From Burkholderiaceae bacterium (GTDB lineage: Bacteria > Pseudomonadota > Gammaproteobacteria > Burkholderiales > Burkholderiaceae_C), in the NCBI GenBank assembly GCA_004323695.1, contig SCRU01000151.1, forward strand, positions 1 to 63,453: 63,453 nt of DNA. Direction: 5' to 3'. The position numbers were made by a program, and so were the translations under genes. The notes under the pieces were generated by a model. The model saw nothing but the letters and a program-made list of their open reading frames with translations, was not told the origin of the DNA and did no database searches. Positions 18,495-27,769 of the stretch are shown in pieces. Every line of letters begins with the position of its first letter. The stretch's first letter is position 1.

Positions 18495-19817
18495 TCAGGA
18501 CCCGATTGGCCTGATGGGCTCGGTGGAGCCGGCCAGTTGCCCCAGCGCCGCGACGATCGCGCCGGTGGACACACCATCCGCGGCGTGCAGCCGCGCTTCG
18601 GGGCCGGCCAGCGCGGCGCTGCCCTGCTCGCGCAGCTGCGCGATGGCGCGGGCCGCGTCCCGGGGCGTATCGAAGCCGGCGCTTTGCAGCAGTGCGCGCC
18701 CCTGCGCATCCACCAGCTTGAAATAAAACTGGCCGTCGCGCTCGCGGTACTGCTTGAACGCCGGCAACGCCGCTTTCGCGACCCTGGGCGCCGCAATGCC
18801 AGGTTGCGCGCGCAGGTCGCGCAGTCCCACCGCTTCGCGCAGGCGCGCCATCAGCGGCCCGGCAAGCCGGCCTGCCTTCGCGGCGCCGGAGCGCAATATG
18901 TCCTCGACCCGTCCCGGATCCGCGATCAGCGATTCATAGGTTTCGCGCATCGGCGCGAGTTCCCGGTCGATGCGCTCGAACAGCCGCTGCTTGGCGTCGC
19001 CCCAGGCGATGCCTTGCGCATAGGCGCGGCGCAGCGCCTCGGTCTCGTCGGTGCTGGCGAACGCCTGGTAAATCTGGAACAGCGCGGAGCCCTCGGCGTC
19101 CTTGGGCTGGCCCGGCGCGCGCGAGTCGGTCACGATGCCCATGATGGCCTTGTGCAGCTGCTCGCGCGGCGCGAACAGCGGGATCGTGTTGTCGTAGCTC
19201 TTGCTCATCTTGCGCCCATCCAGACCGGGCAGGGTCGCGACGGATTCCTCGATCACCGCCTCGGGCAGCGTCAGGTGCTCGCCGTACAGATGGTTGAAGC
19301 TCGCGGCGATGTCGCGCGCCATCTCGATGTGCTGGATCTGGTCGCGTCCCACCGGCACCTGGTGCGCATTGAACATCAGGATGTCGGCCGCCATCAGCAC
19401 CGGGTACATGAACAGGCCGGCCGTGATCCCGTCGTCGGCGTCGCGTCCCGCCGCCGCGTTCTGGTCGTTCGCGGCCTTGTAGGCGTGCGCCCGGTTCAGC
19501 AGCCCCTTGCCGGTCACGCAGGTCAGCAGCCAGGTCAGCTGCGGGATCTCGGCGATGTCGGACTGGCGGTAGAAGGTGACGCGCTCGGGATCGAGCCCGC
19601 AGGCCAGCCATGAGGCGGCGATCTCCAGCGTCGAGCGCTGCACCCGCGCCGGCTCGCCGACCTTGATCAGCGCGTGGTAGTCGGCCAGGAACAGGAAGCT
19701 CTCGGTGTCGGCCCTGCGGCTGGCGCGCACCGTCGGCCGGATCGCGCCGACGTAGTTGCCCAGATGCGGCGTGCCCGAGGTGGTAATGCCGGTGAGAACG
19801 CGGATGGGATGGCTCAT
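18495..19817 (-). CDS. trpS: Tryptophan--tRNA ligase with C-terminal extension
   Basis: 440 residues, about 100 longer than the E. coli enzyme. Class I signature motifs are present: SGTPHLGNYVGA (HIGH equivalent) near residue 12 and GRKMSKS near 200. After the usual catalytic and anticodon parts (to about 340), a tail contains FKQYRERDGQFYFKLVDAQG and AGFDTPRDAARAIAQL, which resembles a DUF1508/YegP-type small domain. To my knowledge such tails occur in other Burkholderiales TrpRS. ATG 19817 (MSHPIRVLTG) fits the family. It is last in a minus-strand run with an M50 protease, a YciO-like and a PHP gene. Confidence 0.93.
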   Translation of the reverse strand: MSHPIRVLTGITTSGTPHLGNYVGAIRPTVRASRRADTESFLFLADYHALIKVGEPARVQRSTLEIAASWLACGLDPERVTFYRQSDIAEIPQLTWLLTCVTGKGLLNRAHAYKAANDQNAAAGRDADDGITAGLFMYPVLMAADILMFNAHQVPVGRDQIQHIEMARDIAASFNHLYGEHLTLPEAVIEESVATLPGLDGRKMSKSYDNTIPLFAPREQLHKAIMGIVTDSRAPGQPKDAEGSALFQIYQAFASTDETEALRRAYAQGIAWGDAKQRLFERIDRELAPMRETYESLIADPGRVEDILRSGAAKAGRLAGPLMARLREAVGLRDLRAQPGIAAPRVAKAALPAFKQYRERDGQFYFKLVDAQGRALLQSAGFDTPRDAARAIAQLREQGSAALAGPEARLHAADGVSTGAIVAALGQLAGSTEPIRPIGS

Positions 19818-19833
19818 GGAAGGGGGCCCGGAA

Positions 19834-20505
19834 TTAATGCAGCAGCGCCGCCAGCGGCGACAGCACGATGTTGAGCAGGCCATAGGTCAGGCTCATCAGC
19901 GGCTGCAGCCAGTAGGTGCTGACCACGCCGGCCACCACCAGCGCCATCACGATGAAAAAGCCCCAGGGCTCGATGCGCGACACCGCGGCGGCCTGGCGGT
20001 ATGGCAGCAGCCCGACCAGGATGCGTCCGCCGTCCAGCGGCGGCAGCGGGAACAGGTTGAAGACGAACATCACGACGTTGACCAGGATGCCGCCCTTGCA
20101 CATCTGCAGGAAAAATGGCTCGGTGACGCCCGCGCCCAGCAGCAGGTAGAACAGGACGCCCCACAACAGCGCCTGCAGCAAATTGACCGCGGGGCCCGCC
20201 AGCGCGACCCAGACCATGTCACGCTTGGGGTTGCGCAGCGCGCCGAAGTTCACCGGCACCGGCTTGGCGTAGCCGAACAAAAACGCGCCGGAGGTGGCAA
20301 AGTAAAGCAGCAGCGGGATCAGGATGGTGCCCATCAGGTCCACGTGCTTGATGGGGTTGAGCGTCACGCGCCCGCGCACCCAGGCCGTGTTGTCGCCAAA
20401 ATGGCGCGCCGCGTAGCCATGCGCCGCCTCGTGCACGGTAATGGCGAACAGCACCGGCAGCGCGTACAGGACGATGGTCTGGATCAGGTCGGAAAGATTA
20501 TTCAC
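19834..20505 (-). CDS. Site-2 protease family (M50) membrane metalloprotease
   Basis: 223 residues, GTG start. The zinc-binding HEAAH (25-29) lies in the first helix region, with NLFPLPPLDGGRI supplying the third ligand (Asp). AGPAVNLLQA and several further membrane helices are visible. There is no PDZ domain, so this is the minimal housekeeping type of M50 protease often encoded next to trpS in proteobacteria. The substrate is unknown. It lies 16 bases upstream of trpS and 12 bases downstream of the YciO-like gene. Confidence 0.9.
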   Translation of the reverse strand: MNNLSDLIQTIVLYALPVLFAITVHEAAHGYAARHFGDNTAWVRGRVTLNPIKHVDLMGTILIPLLLYFATSGAFLFGYAKPVPVNFGALRNPKRDMVWVALAGPAVNLLQALLWGVLFYLLLGAGVTEPFFLQMCKGGILVNVVMFVFNLFPLPPLDGGRILVGLLPYRQAAAVSRIEPWGFFIVMALVVAGVVSTYWLQPLMSLTYGLLNIVLSPLAALLH

Positions 20506-20517
20506 GCAGCGATTGTC

Positions 20518-21177
20518 TCAGAGCGCGCCTGCCAGATCGGCGGCCAGGCCGAGGCGGGCCGGGTCGCCGCCGCCCAGGCGCACCAGCACGGGCTCGCCCC
20601 CTGTTCCCATGGCCGTCATGTCGACCACGGTGGTGGGGCGTGAGGCGCAGGCGCCGGCGTCTATCACGGCGGCCACCTGGTGTTCGAAACGTTCGCGGAT
20701 CCGTGGTGCATCATTCAGCGGATCCTTCTCCCCCGGTGCTATTAACGTGGTCGCCAACAGGGGACCGCTGTGCAGCGCCAGAAGCTCGCGCAGCACCTTG
20801 TGCGTGGTCACACGCAGGCCAATGGTCTTGCGCTGCGGGTGGCTGAGCCGGCGCGGAACTTCCTTGCTGGCTTCCAGAATGAAGGTGTAGGCGCCGGGCG
20901 TGGCCAGTTTGAGCAGGCGGTATTGCTTGTTGTCCACCCGCGCATAGGTGGCCAGCTCGCTCAGGTCGCGGCACATCAGCGTCAGGTGGTGCCTGTGGTC
21001 CACGCCGCGAATGCGCCGCAGATCGTCCGCCGCGGCCTTGTCATCGAGGTGACACACCAAGGCGTAGCTGGAGTCGGTCGGCACCGCGACAATGCCGCCC
21101 TGATCCAGCAGCACGGCGGCCTGCTTGAGCAGGCGCAGCTGGGGATTGTCGGGGTGGACTTCGAAATATTGGGCCAT
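20518..21177 (-). CDS. YciO/Sua5/YrdC-family protein
   Basis: 219 residues of the YrdC-like fold: IVAVPTDSSYALVCHLDD near the N-terminus, RIRGVDHRHHLTLMCRDLSEL, then TPGAYTFILEASKEVPRRL and KTIGLRV. The SxxY/K/R nucleotide-binding set is visible. Related enzymes make threonylcarbamoyl-AMP for tRNA t6A. The shorter YciO branch, to which this seems to belong by its MAQYFEVHPDNPQ start, is poorly characterised and not essential where tested. It sits between a PHP phosphatase gene and the M50 protease. Confidence 0.85.
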   Translation of the reverse strand: MAQYFEVHPDNPQLRLLKQAAVLLDQGGIVAVPTDSSYALVCHLDDKAAADDLRRIRGVDHRHHLTLMCRDLSELATYARVDNKQYRLLKLATPGAYTFILEASKEVPRRLSHPQRKTIGLRVTTHKVLRELLALHSGPLLATTLIAPGEKDPLNDAPRIRERFEHQVAAVIDAGACASRPTTVVDMTAMGTGGEPVLVRLGGGDPARLGLAADLAGAL

Positions 21178-21317
21178 CGTGCAGTGTCAGCGAAAAACCC
21201 CGGGCCTGGACGGACGCCGCGCCAACCGGGAGCGGTGCGCCACGGGGCTCAAAACATCGGGGCAGGCCGCAGCCGCCAGTGCCGGCCAAGGGGTCGCACG
21301 GGTGCACGGCGGGCGGT

Positions 21318-22172
21318 TCACTGGATGCGGTCGGCCAGCAGTTCCCACACGGGGGTGAGTTCACCCGGCAGGAAGGGCAGGGTGCCCAGGTCGATCCGGC
21401 TCTCGTTAGGGCTGTGAAAATCGCTGCCGCGCGAGGCGGCCAGGCCAAATTCGCGCGCCGTGCCGGCATATTCCACATACTCGGCGGCCGTGTGGCTGCC
21501 CGTCACCACTTCCACTGCGCGCCCGCCGTGCGCCTTGAATTCGGTGAACAGCGCGTATTCCTCGTTCGCCGTGAAGTTGTAGCGTCCCGGGTGCGCGATC
21601 ACCGCCATGCCGCCGGCCTGCGTGATCCAGCGCACCGCATCGGCCAGGCTGGCCCAGCGGTGCGGCACAAAGCCCGGCTTGCCTTCGGTCAGGTATTTGC
21701 GAAACACCTCGTGGGTGTCCTGGCAGACGCCGCTCTCGACCAGGAAGCGCGCGAAGTGCGTGCGTGAAATCAGCTCGGGATTGCCGACGAACTTCAGGGC
21801 GCCCGCGTAGGCGCCTGGAATGCCGACCTTGGCGAGCCCGTCCGCCATTTCCAGGGCCCGTTCGCCGCGCCCGCCACGCGTGCGCGCGAGGCCCTGCGCA
21901 ACGCGCGGGTCGCCGGCGTCGAAACCGAGTCCGACGATGTGCACGGTTTCGCCGGCGAAGGTCACGGAAATCTCGGTGCCGGTCAGGTATTTCATGCCAT
22001 TCGCGTGGGCCGCCGCGAGGGCGCGCTGCTGGCCGCCGATCTCGTCATGATCGGTCAGCGCCCACAGCTCGACGCCGTTCGCGCTGGCGCGCGCGGCCAA
22101 CTGCTCCGGGGTCAGCGTGCCGTCGGAGACGACGGAATGGCAGTGAAGATCGGCATTCAAAATGGAAGACAC
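21318..22172 (-). CDS. PHP-domain phosphoesterase (RNase AM / nucleoside bisphosphatase type)
   Basis: 284 residues from a GTG start. The PHP metal-binding motifs are clear: ADLHCHSVVSDGTLTPEQL at the start, LTDHDEIGG near 40, then PGRYNF and SRGSDFHSP near the C-terminus. The closest characterised relative I know is E. coli YciV/TrpH, which hydrolyses 3',5'-nucleoside bisphosphates and trims RNA 5' ends. The start is the only one that keeps the first motif close to the N-terminus. It begins the minus-strand run ending with trpS. The 140-base gap to the YciO-like gene holds nothing I recognise. Confidence 0.87.
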   Translation of the reverse strand: MSSILNADLHCHSVVSDGTLTPEQLAARASANGVELWALTDHDEIGGQQRALAAAHANGMKYLTGTEISVTFAGETVHIVGLGFDAGDPRVAQGLARTRGGRGERALEMADGLAKVGIPGAYAGALKFVGNPELISRTHFARFLVESGVCQDTHEVFRKYLTEGKPGFVPHRWASLADAVRWITQAGGMAVIAHPGRYNFTANEEYALFTEFKAHGGRAVEVVTGSHTAAEYVEYAGTAREFGLAASRGSDFHSPNESRIDLGTLPFLPGELTPVWELLADRIQ

Positions 22173-22228
22173 GGTTTGATTCTAGGCGCTATGGTGTGGG
22201 TTTGCCGCGCCACGAAAGGGCCTGGACC

Positions 22229-22900
22229 ATGATCACCGTGCATCACCTCAACAACTCGCGCTCGCAGCGCATTCTGTGGCTGCTCGAAGAGCTCGAATTG
22301 CCGTATGAGATCAAACGCTACCAGCGCGACCCGAAAACCATGCTGGCGCCGGCCGCGCTGCGCCAGGTGCATCCGCTGGGCAAGTCGCCGGTCGTGACCG
22401 ACGGCGCACTGACGCTGGCCGAATCGGGCGCGATCGTGGAGTATCTGGTGGACCGGTATGGCGCGGGGCGGCTCGCGCCCGCGCCCGGCACGCCCGAGCG
22501 GCTGCGCTACATCTACTGGCTGCACTACGCGGAAGGCTCGGCCATGCCGCCCCTGCTGCTCAAGCTGGTGTTCGACACGATAGAGAAGTCGCCCATGCCG
22601 TTCTTCGCCCGCCCGATAGCCAAAGCGATTTCGGGCAAGGCCAAGGGCTCGTTCATAGGCCCGCAGATCAAACTGCATCTGGACTACCTGGAGGGCGAGC
22701 TTGGCAAAAATGCCTGGTTTGCCGGCAGCCAATTCAGCGGCGCCGACATCCAGATGAGTTTCCCGCTGGAGGCGGCCGCCGCGCGCGCCGGACTGGATGC
22801 GAGTCGTCCCCGATTGATGGATTTCCTGGCACGCATCCATGCCCGCCCTGCCTATCAGCGCGCGCTGGAGAAGGGCGGCGAATACGAACTGCTGGGTTGA
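22229..22900 (+). CDS. Glutathione S-transferase
   Basis: 223 residues. The thioredoxin-fold N-terminal domain (ITVHHLNNSRSQRILWLLEE) carries Ser in SRSQR as the likely catalytic residue, with PLGKSPVVTDGALTLAESGAI as the glutathione-binding region. The all-helical C-terminal domain follows (about 90-223). It presumably conjugates or reduces electrophiles in the cytoplasm. ATG 22229 starts at the conserved core. Longer upstream frames run antisense to the PHP gene. It is convergent with recJ, the intervening 91 bases being largely a dispersed-repeat copy. Confidence 0.9.
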   Translation: MITVHHLNNSRSQRILWLLEELELPYEIKRYQRDPKTMLAPAALRQVHPLGKSPVVTDGALTLAESGAIVEYLVDRYGAGRLAPAPGTPERLRYIYWLHYAEGSAMPPLLLKLVFDTIEKSPMPFFARPIAKAISGKAKGSFIGPQIKLHLDYLEGELGKNAWFAGSQFSGADIQMSFPLEAAAARAGLDASRPRLMDFLARIHARPAYQRALEKGGEYELLG

Positions 22901-22934
22901 CGGGTGCGGACGCGATGACGCGCTGGCATTGGGT

Positions 22935-22990
22935 AGCTACATCATTAATAGCTGAATATTGTTGATGGATAAGGACTACAGCCATGAAAG
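22935..22990 (+). repeat. Dispersed 50-base repeat, copy H
   Basis: Contains ATTAATAGCTG and GATGGATAAGGACTACAGCC (22964-22983), which differs from copy A at few positions. Starts of AATAGC (22947) and GGATAAGG (22967) are 20 bases apart. It fills the gap between the converging GST and recJ genes. Confidence 0.65.
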
Positions 22991-22991
22991 T

Positions 22992-24701
22992 CTAAATTTC
23001 CGCGGCCTCCACGACGAACCGCACGCGCCGCGCGCCCTGCCATTCGTCCACGTCGAGCCGGAACGCGAGCTTCACCTTGGCCGGCAGCATCGCAGTGTGG
23101 CCAAACCAGATGCCGTCCACTGGCTGGCCCTGATGTTTGAGCTTGAGCGCCAGGTGCGCCTCGCCCACCAGCCGCTGTGAAATCACTTCCACTTCCTCGC
23201 TGAAGGTCGGCGCTGCGAAGCCCTGGCCCCAGACCTCGCGGTGCAGGGTATCGACCAGATCGGCGCGGCGGTACTCGGGCTGCAGTGCTCCGTCGGTGTC
23301 GAGGCGGCGCGTGAGCGTGGCGGCGTCCAGCCACTCGCGCGCCACGTCGGCGAGGGCCTGCTCGAACACGCCGAACCGGTCCTCGGCAATGGTGCAGCCG
23401 GCCGCCATCGCGTGCCCGCCAAAGCGCAGCAGTACGCCCGGGTGGCGCTTGGCGACCAGATCGAGCGCATCGCGCAGGTGAAAGCCGGGGATGGAGCGGC
23501 CCGAGCCCTTGAGCTCGTGCTCCCTGCCCGGCGCCCTGCTTGGCGCGAACACGAACGTGGGGCGGTGCAGCCGATCCTTGAGGCGCGAGGCCACGATGCC
23601 GACCACGCCTTCGTGAAAGTCAGGGTCGAACACGCACAGGGCGGGCGGCGGCTCGGCGCCTGCGTGGAACAGCGACTCGGCCAAAGCAAGCGCCTGCTCG
23701 CGCATGTCGCCTTCGATCTCTCGCCGCTCGCGATTGATGCCGTCCAAGGTGCGCGCCAGTTCGTCGGCGCGCGCCGCGTCGTCGGTGAGCAGGCACTCGA
23801 TGCCCAGCGTCATGTCGGCCAGGCGTCCGGCCGCGTTGATGCGCGGGCCCAGCGCAAAGCCGAAGTCGAAGGTGGTGGCGGTTCTAGCCGCGCGGCCGGA
23901 GGCGACGAACAGGCTGGCCAGGCCGGGGGGCAGCGCGCCGGCGCGCGCCCGCTTGAGGCCCTGCGCCACGAGGCGGCGGTTGTTCGGGTCGAGCCGGACG
24001 ACGTCGGCCACAGTACCGAGCGCGACCAGCGGCAGCAGGGCGTCGAGCCTGGGCTGGTTGCAAGCATCGAACATCCCGCGCTGGCGCAGTTCTGCGCGCA
24101 GCGCCAGCAGCACATAGAACATCACGCCGACACCCGCGATCGATTTGCTCTCGAAAGTGCAGCCGGGCTGGTTCGGATTCACGATGACGTCCGCCAGCGG
24201 CAGCTCGGCGCCGGGCAGGTGGTGGTCCGTCACAAGCACCTGCAGCCCCAGTTCGTTCGCGGCAGCGACGCCATCCACGCTGGCGATGCCGTTGTCCACA
24301 GTGATCAGCACGTCGGCGCCGCTGTCCTTCACACGGCGCGCAATGGGCGGCGTGAGGCCGTAGCCGTCAACCACGCGGTCGGGCACGATGTAGCTCACAT
24401 GGCGCGCACCCAGCAGGCGCAGGCCGCGCACGCCGACGGCGCAGGCGGTGGCGCCGTCGCAGTCGTAGTCGGCCACGATGCACATTTTTTGGTCGGCGGT
24501 GATGGCGTCGGCCAGCAGCACGGCGGCCTCGTGCGCGCCCTTCAGTCCGGCGGGCGGCAGCAGGCGCGTCAGGCCGTCGTCGAGCTCCTCCGGGCTTTGC
24601 ACGCCGCGCGCGGCATACAGGCGCGCCAGCAGGGGATGCACGCCGGCCTGCTCCAGTGCCCAGACGATGCGTGGCGGTGTATCCCGAACTACCAATTTCA
24701 T
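22992..24701 (-). CDS. recJ: Single-stranded-DNA-specific exonuclease RecJ
   Basis: 569 residues, standard length. The 5'-3' ssDNA exonuclease acts in recombination and mismatch repair. The DHH motifs are visible: CIVADYDCDGATA, then VLITVDNGIAS, LVTDHHLPG and NPNQPGC. A DHHA1 domain follows with RFGGHAMAAGCTI, then an OB-like domain. ATG 24701 (MKLVVRDTPPRIVWALEQ) overlaps the stop of the upstream phosphoglycerate-mutase-like gene as ATGA. That junction lies inside a dispersed repeat (copy C). A longer upstream frame overlaps the neighbour extensively and is rejected. Confidence 0.95.
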   Translation of the reverse strand: MKLVVRDTPPRIVWALEQAGVHPLLARLYAARGVQSPEELDDGLTRLLPPAGLKGAHEAAVLLADAITADQKMCIVADYDCDGATACAVGVRGLRLLGARHVSYIVPDRVVDGYGLTPPIARRVKDSGADVLITVDNGIASVDGVAAANELGLQVLVTDHHLPGAELPLADVIVNPNQPGCTFESKSIAGVGVMFYVLLALRAELRQRGMFDACNQPRLDALLPLVALGTVADVVRLDPNNRRLVAQGLKRARAGALPPGLASLFVASGRAARTATTFDFGFALGPRINAAGRLADMTLGIECLLTDDAARADELARTLDGINRERREIEGDMREQALALAESLFHAGAEPPPALCVFDPDFHEGVVGIVASRLKDRLHRPTFVFAPSRAPGREHELKGSGRSIPGFHLRDALDLVAKRHPGVLLRFGGHAMAAGCTIAEDRFGVFEQALADVAREWLDAATLTRRLDTDGALQPEYRRADLVDTLHREVWGQGFAAPTFSEEVEVISQRLVGEAHLALKLKHQGQPVDGIWFGHTAMLPAKVKLAFRLDVDEWQGARRVRFVVEAAEI

Positions 24702-25648
24702 AGCAAATTCAGAAGACTGGACAAGGGTTTTCGGCCGAATTGGCTTGCAATTTTCCGGAACATCCCCTTTTGTTGAGACTCGAAAGTGAGCGCGCCGCGC
24801 TCGCCGCACAAGGTCAGGCGCACGCTGTGGCCGGCTTGCAGCGCGGCGAGCAGGGCGGCACAGGCGCCGGCATCCAGTGCCCGCCAGCACTCGCCCCAGG
24901 CGGTCCAGTCGCCCGCCAGCGCGGCCTCGCGCAGGTCGTCCGGCAGCACGGGCTCGTCCTGCGCCGGCTCGCGCCAGTCGGCGGGCAGCGCGCCCGTGCC
25001 GCTGACCCAGAACGAGTTGACCGGGGCCAGAGCGCGTGCCGCGCGATCATCGTTCGCCGCGTGCGTGTACAGCAGCATCTGCATTTCGTTTTGCAGGCGC
25101 CGCAGCGGCGCGGCCTGGCCGGATTTCGGCAGCCAGGCGTCGATGTCGCCCCCCACCACGCGATCCAGCGAGGCCGTGGCCAGATCGCGAAAGACCTCGC
25201 CGCAGGCCAGCCACTGCGTGGGCGCGGCATAGTGCAGCGTGATGCCGTCTTCCTCGAAAAAGGGGCGCATGGCGTCCAGCAGGGCCAGCGACTGGGCCGG
25301 TTCCAGCGCGAGCGCCAGCGGGTTGTCCATCACGATGTAGTCGGCATGCACCTTCCAGTGGCAGGGCGTGATCCAGGCCCAGGCCAAGGCGTCTGCTGGC
25401 GGCTGCGCCAGGCCCGTCTGGATGGCTTGCCGCGCCGCCCAGGGCACTTGGCCGTCCGGTGCGTCCAGGCGAAGCGCGCGCGCGCGGGCCCGCTCGTGCG
25501 GTGGCGTGCGGCTCGATGCGTCGGCCTCGTCGGTATCGACGAGCGTGAGCCGGCCGAGCAGTTTTTCCAGGTTCGGCAACGACAGGCGCTGCAGCACCTG
25601 CCGGCACGCGGGGGAACCGGAGGCGGCGAACGGAATCAACAGGTGCAT
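24698..25648 (-). CDS. Phosphoglycerate-mutase-like protein (RpfE type)
   Basis: 316 residues. The recognisable stretch (ADALAWAWITPCHWKVHADYIVMDNP and EEDGITLHYAAPTQWLACGE) belongs to a Burkholderiales/Xanthomonas family usually labelled cofactor-independent phosphoglycerate mutase or RpfE-like. I see none of the full metal-binding set of real iPGM, so enzymatic activity is doubtful. Start MHLLIPFAA (25648) is preferred over longer frames. The last residues (about FGRKPLSSLLNLL) are encoded by dispersed repeat copy C, and the stop overlaps recJ by ATGA. Confidence 0.7.
   Translation of the reverse strand: MHLLIPFAASGSPACRQVLQRLSLPNLEKLLGRLTLVDTDEADASSRTPPHERARARALRLDAPDGQVPWAARQAIQTGLAQPPADALAWAWITPCHWKVHADYIVMDNPLALALEPAQSLALLDAMRPFFEEDGITLHYAAPTQWLACGEVFRDLATASLDRVVGGDIDAWLPKSGQAAPLRRLQNEMQMLLYTHAANDDRAARALAPVNSFWVSGTGALPADWREPAQDEPVLPDDLREAALAGDWTAWGECWRALDAGACAALLAALQAGHSVRLTLCGERGALTFESQQKGMFRKIASQFGRKPLSSLLNLL
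24699..24746 (+). repeat. Dispersed 50-base repeat, copy C (at the recJ start)
   Basis: Starts TTTCATAGC and contains GACTGGACAAGGGTTTTCGG (24715-24734). The motifs CATAGC (24699) and GGACAAGG (24719) are 20 bases apart by their starts. On the minus strand the copy supplies the final codons and stop of the upstream gene and, with that stop, the ATG of recJ. Confidence 0.65.
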
Positions 25649-25721
25649 GGTCCGTATTGTCCGGGATGCCACAATCACCCTCCAACCCATCCTGCTGCGA
25701 CCATCCCACTCCCCACGGTAG

Positions 25722-26978
25722 ATGCAAATCCCCTACGAACTGATTCTTGGTTGGCGCTACACGCGGGCCGGCCGCGCCACCCGGCGCAACGGCTTCATCT
25801 CCTTCATTTCCGGCGTTTCCATGCTTGGCATCGCGCTGGGCGTGGCGGCGCTCATCATCGTGCTGAGCGTGATGAACGGCTTCCAGAAGGAGGTGGCGGA
25901 CCGCATGCTCAGCGTGGTCTCGCACATCGACATCTTCGCGCCCGACGGCGCCGCGATCCCGGACGTGCAGCGCACCATGGCCGAGGCCAAAGCCAATCCG
26001 CAGGTTATCGGCGCCGCGCCCTTCATCTCCACGCAGGCCCTGCTCGCGCGGGGTGGCGACATGAAAGGGGTGGTGATCCGCGGGATCGACCCGGCGCTGG
26101 AGCCGCAGGTGATCGACCTGAAGGGCATCCTCAAGACCGGCTCGCTGTCGAAGCTGGTGCCGGGCAGCTTCGGCATCATCCTCGGGGCGGATCTGGCACA
26201 GGCCCTGGGCGTGCAGGTCGGCGACCCGGTCACGCTGCTGGCGCCCAGCGGCGACGTGACGCCGGCCGGCGTGGTGCCGCGCTTCAAGCAGATGACGGTG
26301 GTGGGCACGTTCGACTCGGGCCACTACGAATACGACTCGACGCTGGCCATGATCCACATGGCGGACGCCGAGCGCATTTTCCGCCTGGACGGCCCGACCG
26401 GCGTGCAGCTGCGGCTGAAAGACCTGCACGACGCGCCCGAGGTCGCGCGCCAGCTGGCCAGCACGCTCAGCGGCGACCTGCTGATCAAGGACTGGACGCA
26501 GGACAACAAGACCTGGTTCTCCGCCGTGCAGGTGGAAAAGCGCATGATGTTCATCATCCTCACGCTGATCGTGGCGGTCGCGGCGTTCAACTTGGTCAGC
26601 ACGCTGGTGATGAGCGTGACCGACAAGCGCGCCGACATCGCCATCCTGCGCACGCTCGGCGCCAGCCCGCCCAGCATCATGGGCGTGTTCGTGGTGCAGG
26701 GCGCGCTGTCCGGGATCATCGGCACGCTGGCCGGGCTGCTGCTGGGGCTGCTCGTGGCGTACAACATCGACGTGATCGTGCCGTTCATCGAGCACCTGCT
26801 GCACACCACCTTTCTGCCGCCGGACATCTACCTGATCAGCCGCATGCCGAGCGACCCGCAGCGCAGCGACATCATCCCCATCGTCATCATCTCACTGGTG
26901 CTGTCCTTTCTCGCCACGCTCTACCCGAGCTGGCGCGCCAGTCGCGTGAACCCTGCGGAGGCGCTGCGCTATGAGTGA
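25722..26978 (+). CDS. lolC: Lipoprotein-releasing ABC transporter permease LolC/E
   Basis: 418 residues, the LolC/LolE length. It extracts lipoproteins from the inner membrane for LolA. The N-terminal GWRYTRAG...[24 protein letters not shown] is a family hallmark, followed by a large periplasmic domain (about 50-265) and three C-terminal FtsX helices ending with [15 protein letters not shown]. The stop lies within lolD (8-base overlap). Only one permease gene is present, so it may form a homodimer (LolF-like) with LolD, unless a lolE lies elsewhere. Confidence 0.92.
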   Translation: MQIPYELILGWRYTRAGRATRRNGFISFISGVSMLGIALGVAALIIVLSVMNGFQKEVADRMLSVVSHIDIFAPDGAAIPDVQRTMAEAKANPQVIGAAPFISTQALLARGGDMKGVVIRGIDPALEPQVIDLKGILKTGSLSKLVPGSFGIILGADLAQALGVQVGDPVTLLAPSGDVTPAGVVPRFKQMTVVGTFDSGHYEYDSTLAMIHMADAERIFRLDGPTGVQLRLKDLHDAPEVARQLASTLSGDLLIKDWTQDNKTWFSAVQVEKRMMFIILTLIVAVAAFNLVSTLVMSVTDKRADIAILRTLGASPPSIMGVFVVQGALSGIIGTLAGLLLGLLVAYNIDVIVPFIEHLLHTTFLPPDIYLISRMPSDPQRSDIIPIVIISLVLSFLATLYPSWRASRVNPAEALRYE

Positions 26979-27654
26979 ACCGGTTCTGGAGGCCACCGGC
27001 CTGACCAAACGCTTCACCGAGGGCCGGCTGGACGTGACCGTGCTGCAGGGCGTGGACCTGGCGGTGCACGCGGGCCAGACGCTGGCCATCGTCGGCGCCT
27101 CGGGCTCGGGCAAGAGCACCCTGCTGCACCTGATGGGTGGCCTCGATGCACCCACCAGTGGCGAGGTCCGGCTGCAGGGCCAATTGCTGTCGCGGCTCAG
27201 CGCCGCGCAGCAGGGGGTGTTGCGCAATCGGCACCTTGGTTTCGTGTACCAGTTTCACCACCTGCTGCCCGAGTTCAGCGCGCTGGACAACGTTGCCATG
27301 CCGCTGTGGATCCGGCGCATGGAGCGCCCCGAGTCGGCCGACATCGCGGCCCGGATGCTGACCCGCGTGGGCTTGGGGGACCGGCTGCAGCATCGCCCGT
27401 CCGAACTCTCGGGCGGCGAGCGCCAGCGCGTCGCGATCGCACGCGCGCTGGTGACCCAGCCGGCCTGCGTGCTGGCCGACGAGCCCACCGGCAACCTGGA
27501 CCGCAGCACCGCCGACGGCGTTCTCGACTTGATGCTGCAACTGGCGCAGGACCGGGACACGGCCTTTGTCGTGGTGACGCACGACGCCGCGCTGGCCGCG
27601 CGCTGCAGCCGGCAGCTGCGACTGGTGCAGGGCCGGTTGTCTGAAAACAGCTGA
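26971..27654 (+). CDS. lolD: Lipoprotein-releasing ABC transporter ATP-binding protein
   Basis: 227 residues. Walker [10 protein letters not shown] at 42-50, Q-loop [16 protein letters not shown], signature [15 protein letters not shown], Walker [13 protein letters not shown]-loop VVVTHD. It powers lipoprotein release with the LolC-type permease whose gene overlaps its start. [10 protein letters not shown] is typical of LolD, which separates it from MacB or YbbA ATPases. Confidence 0.94.
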   Translation: MSEPVLEATGLTKRFTEGRLDVTVLQGVDLAVHAGQTLAIVGASGSGKSTLLHLMGGLDAPTSGEVRLQGQLLSRLSAAQQGVLRNRHLGFVYQFHHLLPEFSALDNVAMPLWIRRMERPESADIAARMLTRVGLGDRLQHRPSELSGGERQRVAIARALVTQPACVLADEPTGNLDRSTADGVLDLMLQLAQDRDTAFVVVTHDAALAARCSRQLRLVQGRLSENS

Positions 27655-27769
27655 ACCAGTACCCGCGGGATGCGCCAGCTCTGCCATGCGTGGCGCGCGT
27701 GCCACGGGCGGGGCCTCCTGGAGCGGCGCCAAGGTTGATTTCGCTCTGGTTAGCCGGCACCATGTCGGC

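Noticed and set aside
23241-24776. 511-codon plus-strand frame
   Set aside because: Antisense to recJ, which has the full DHH motif set.
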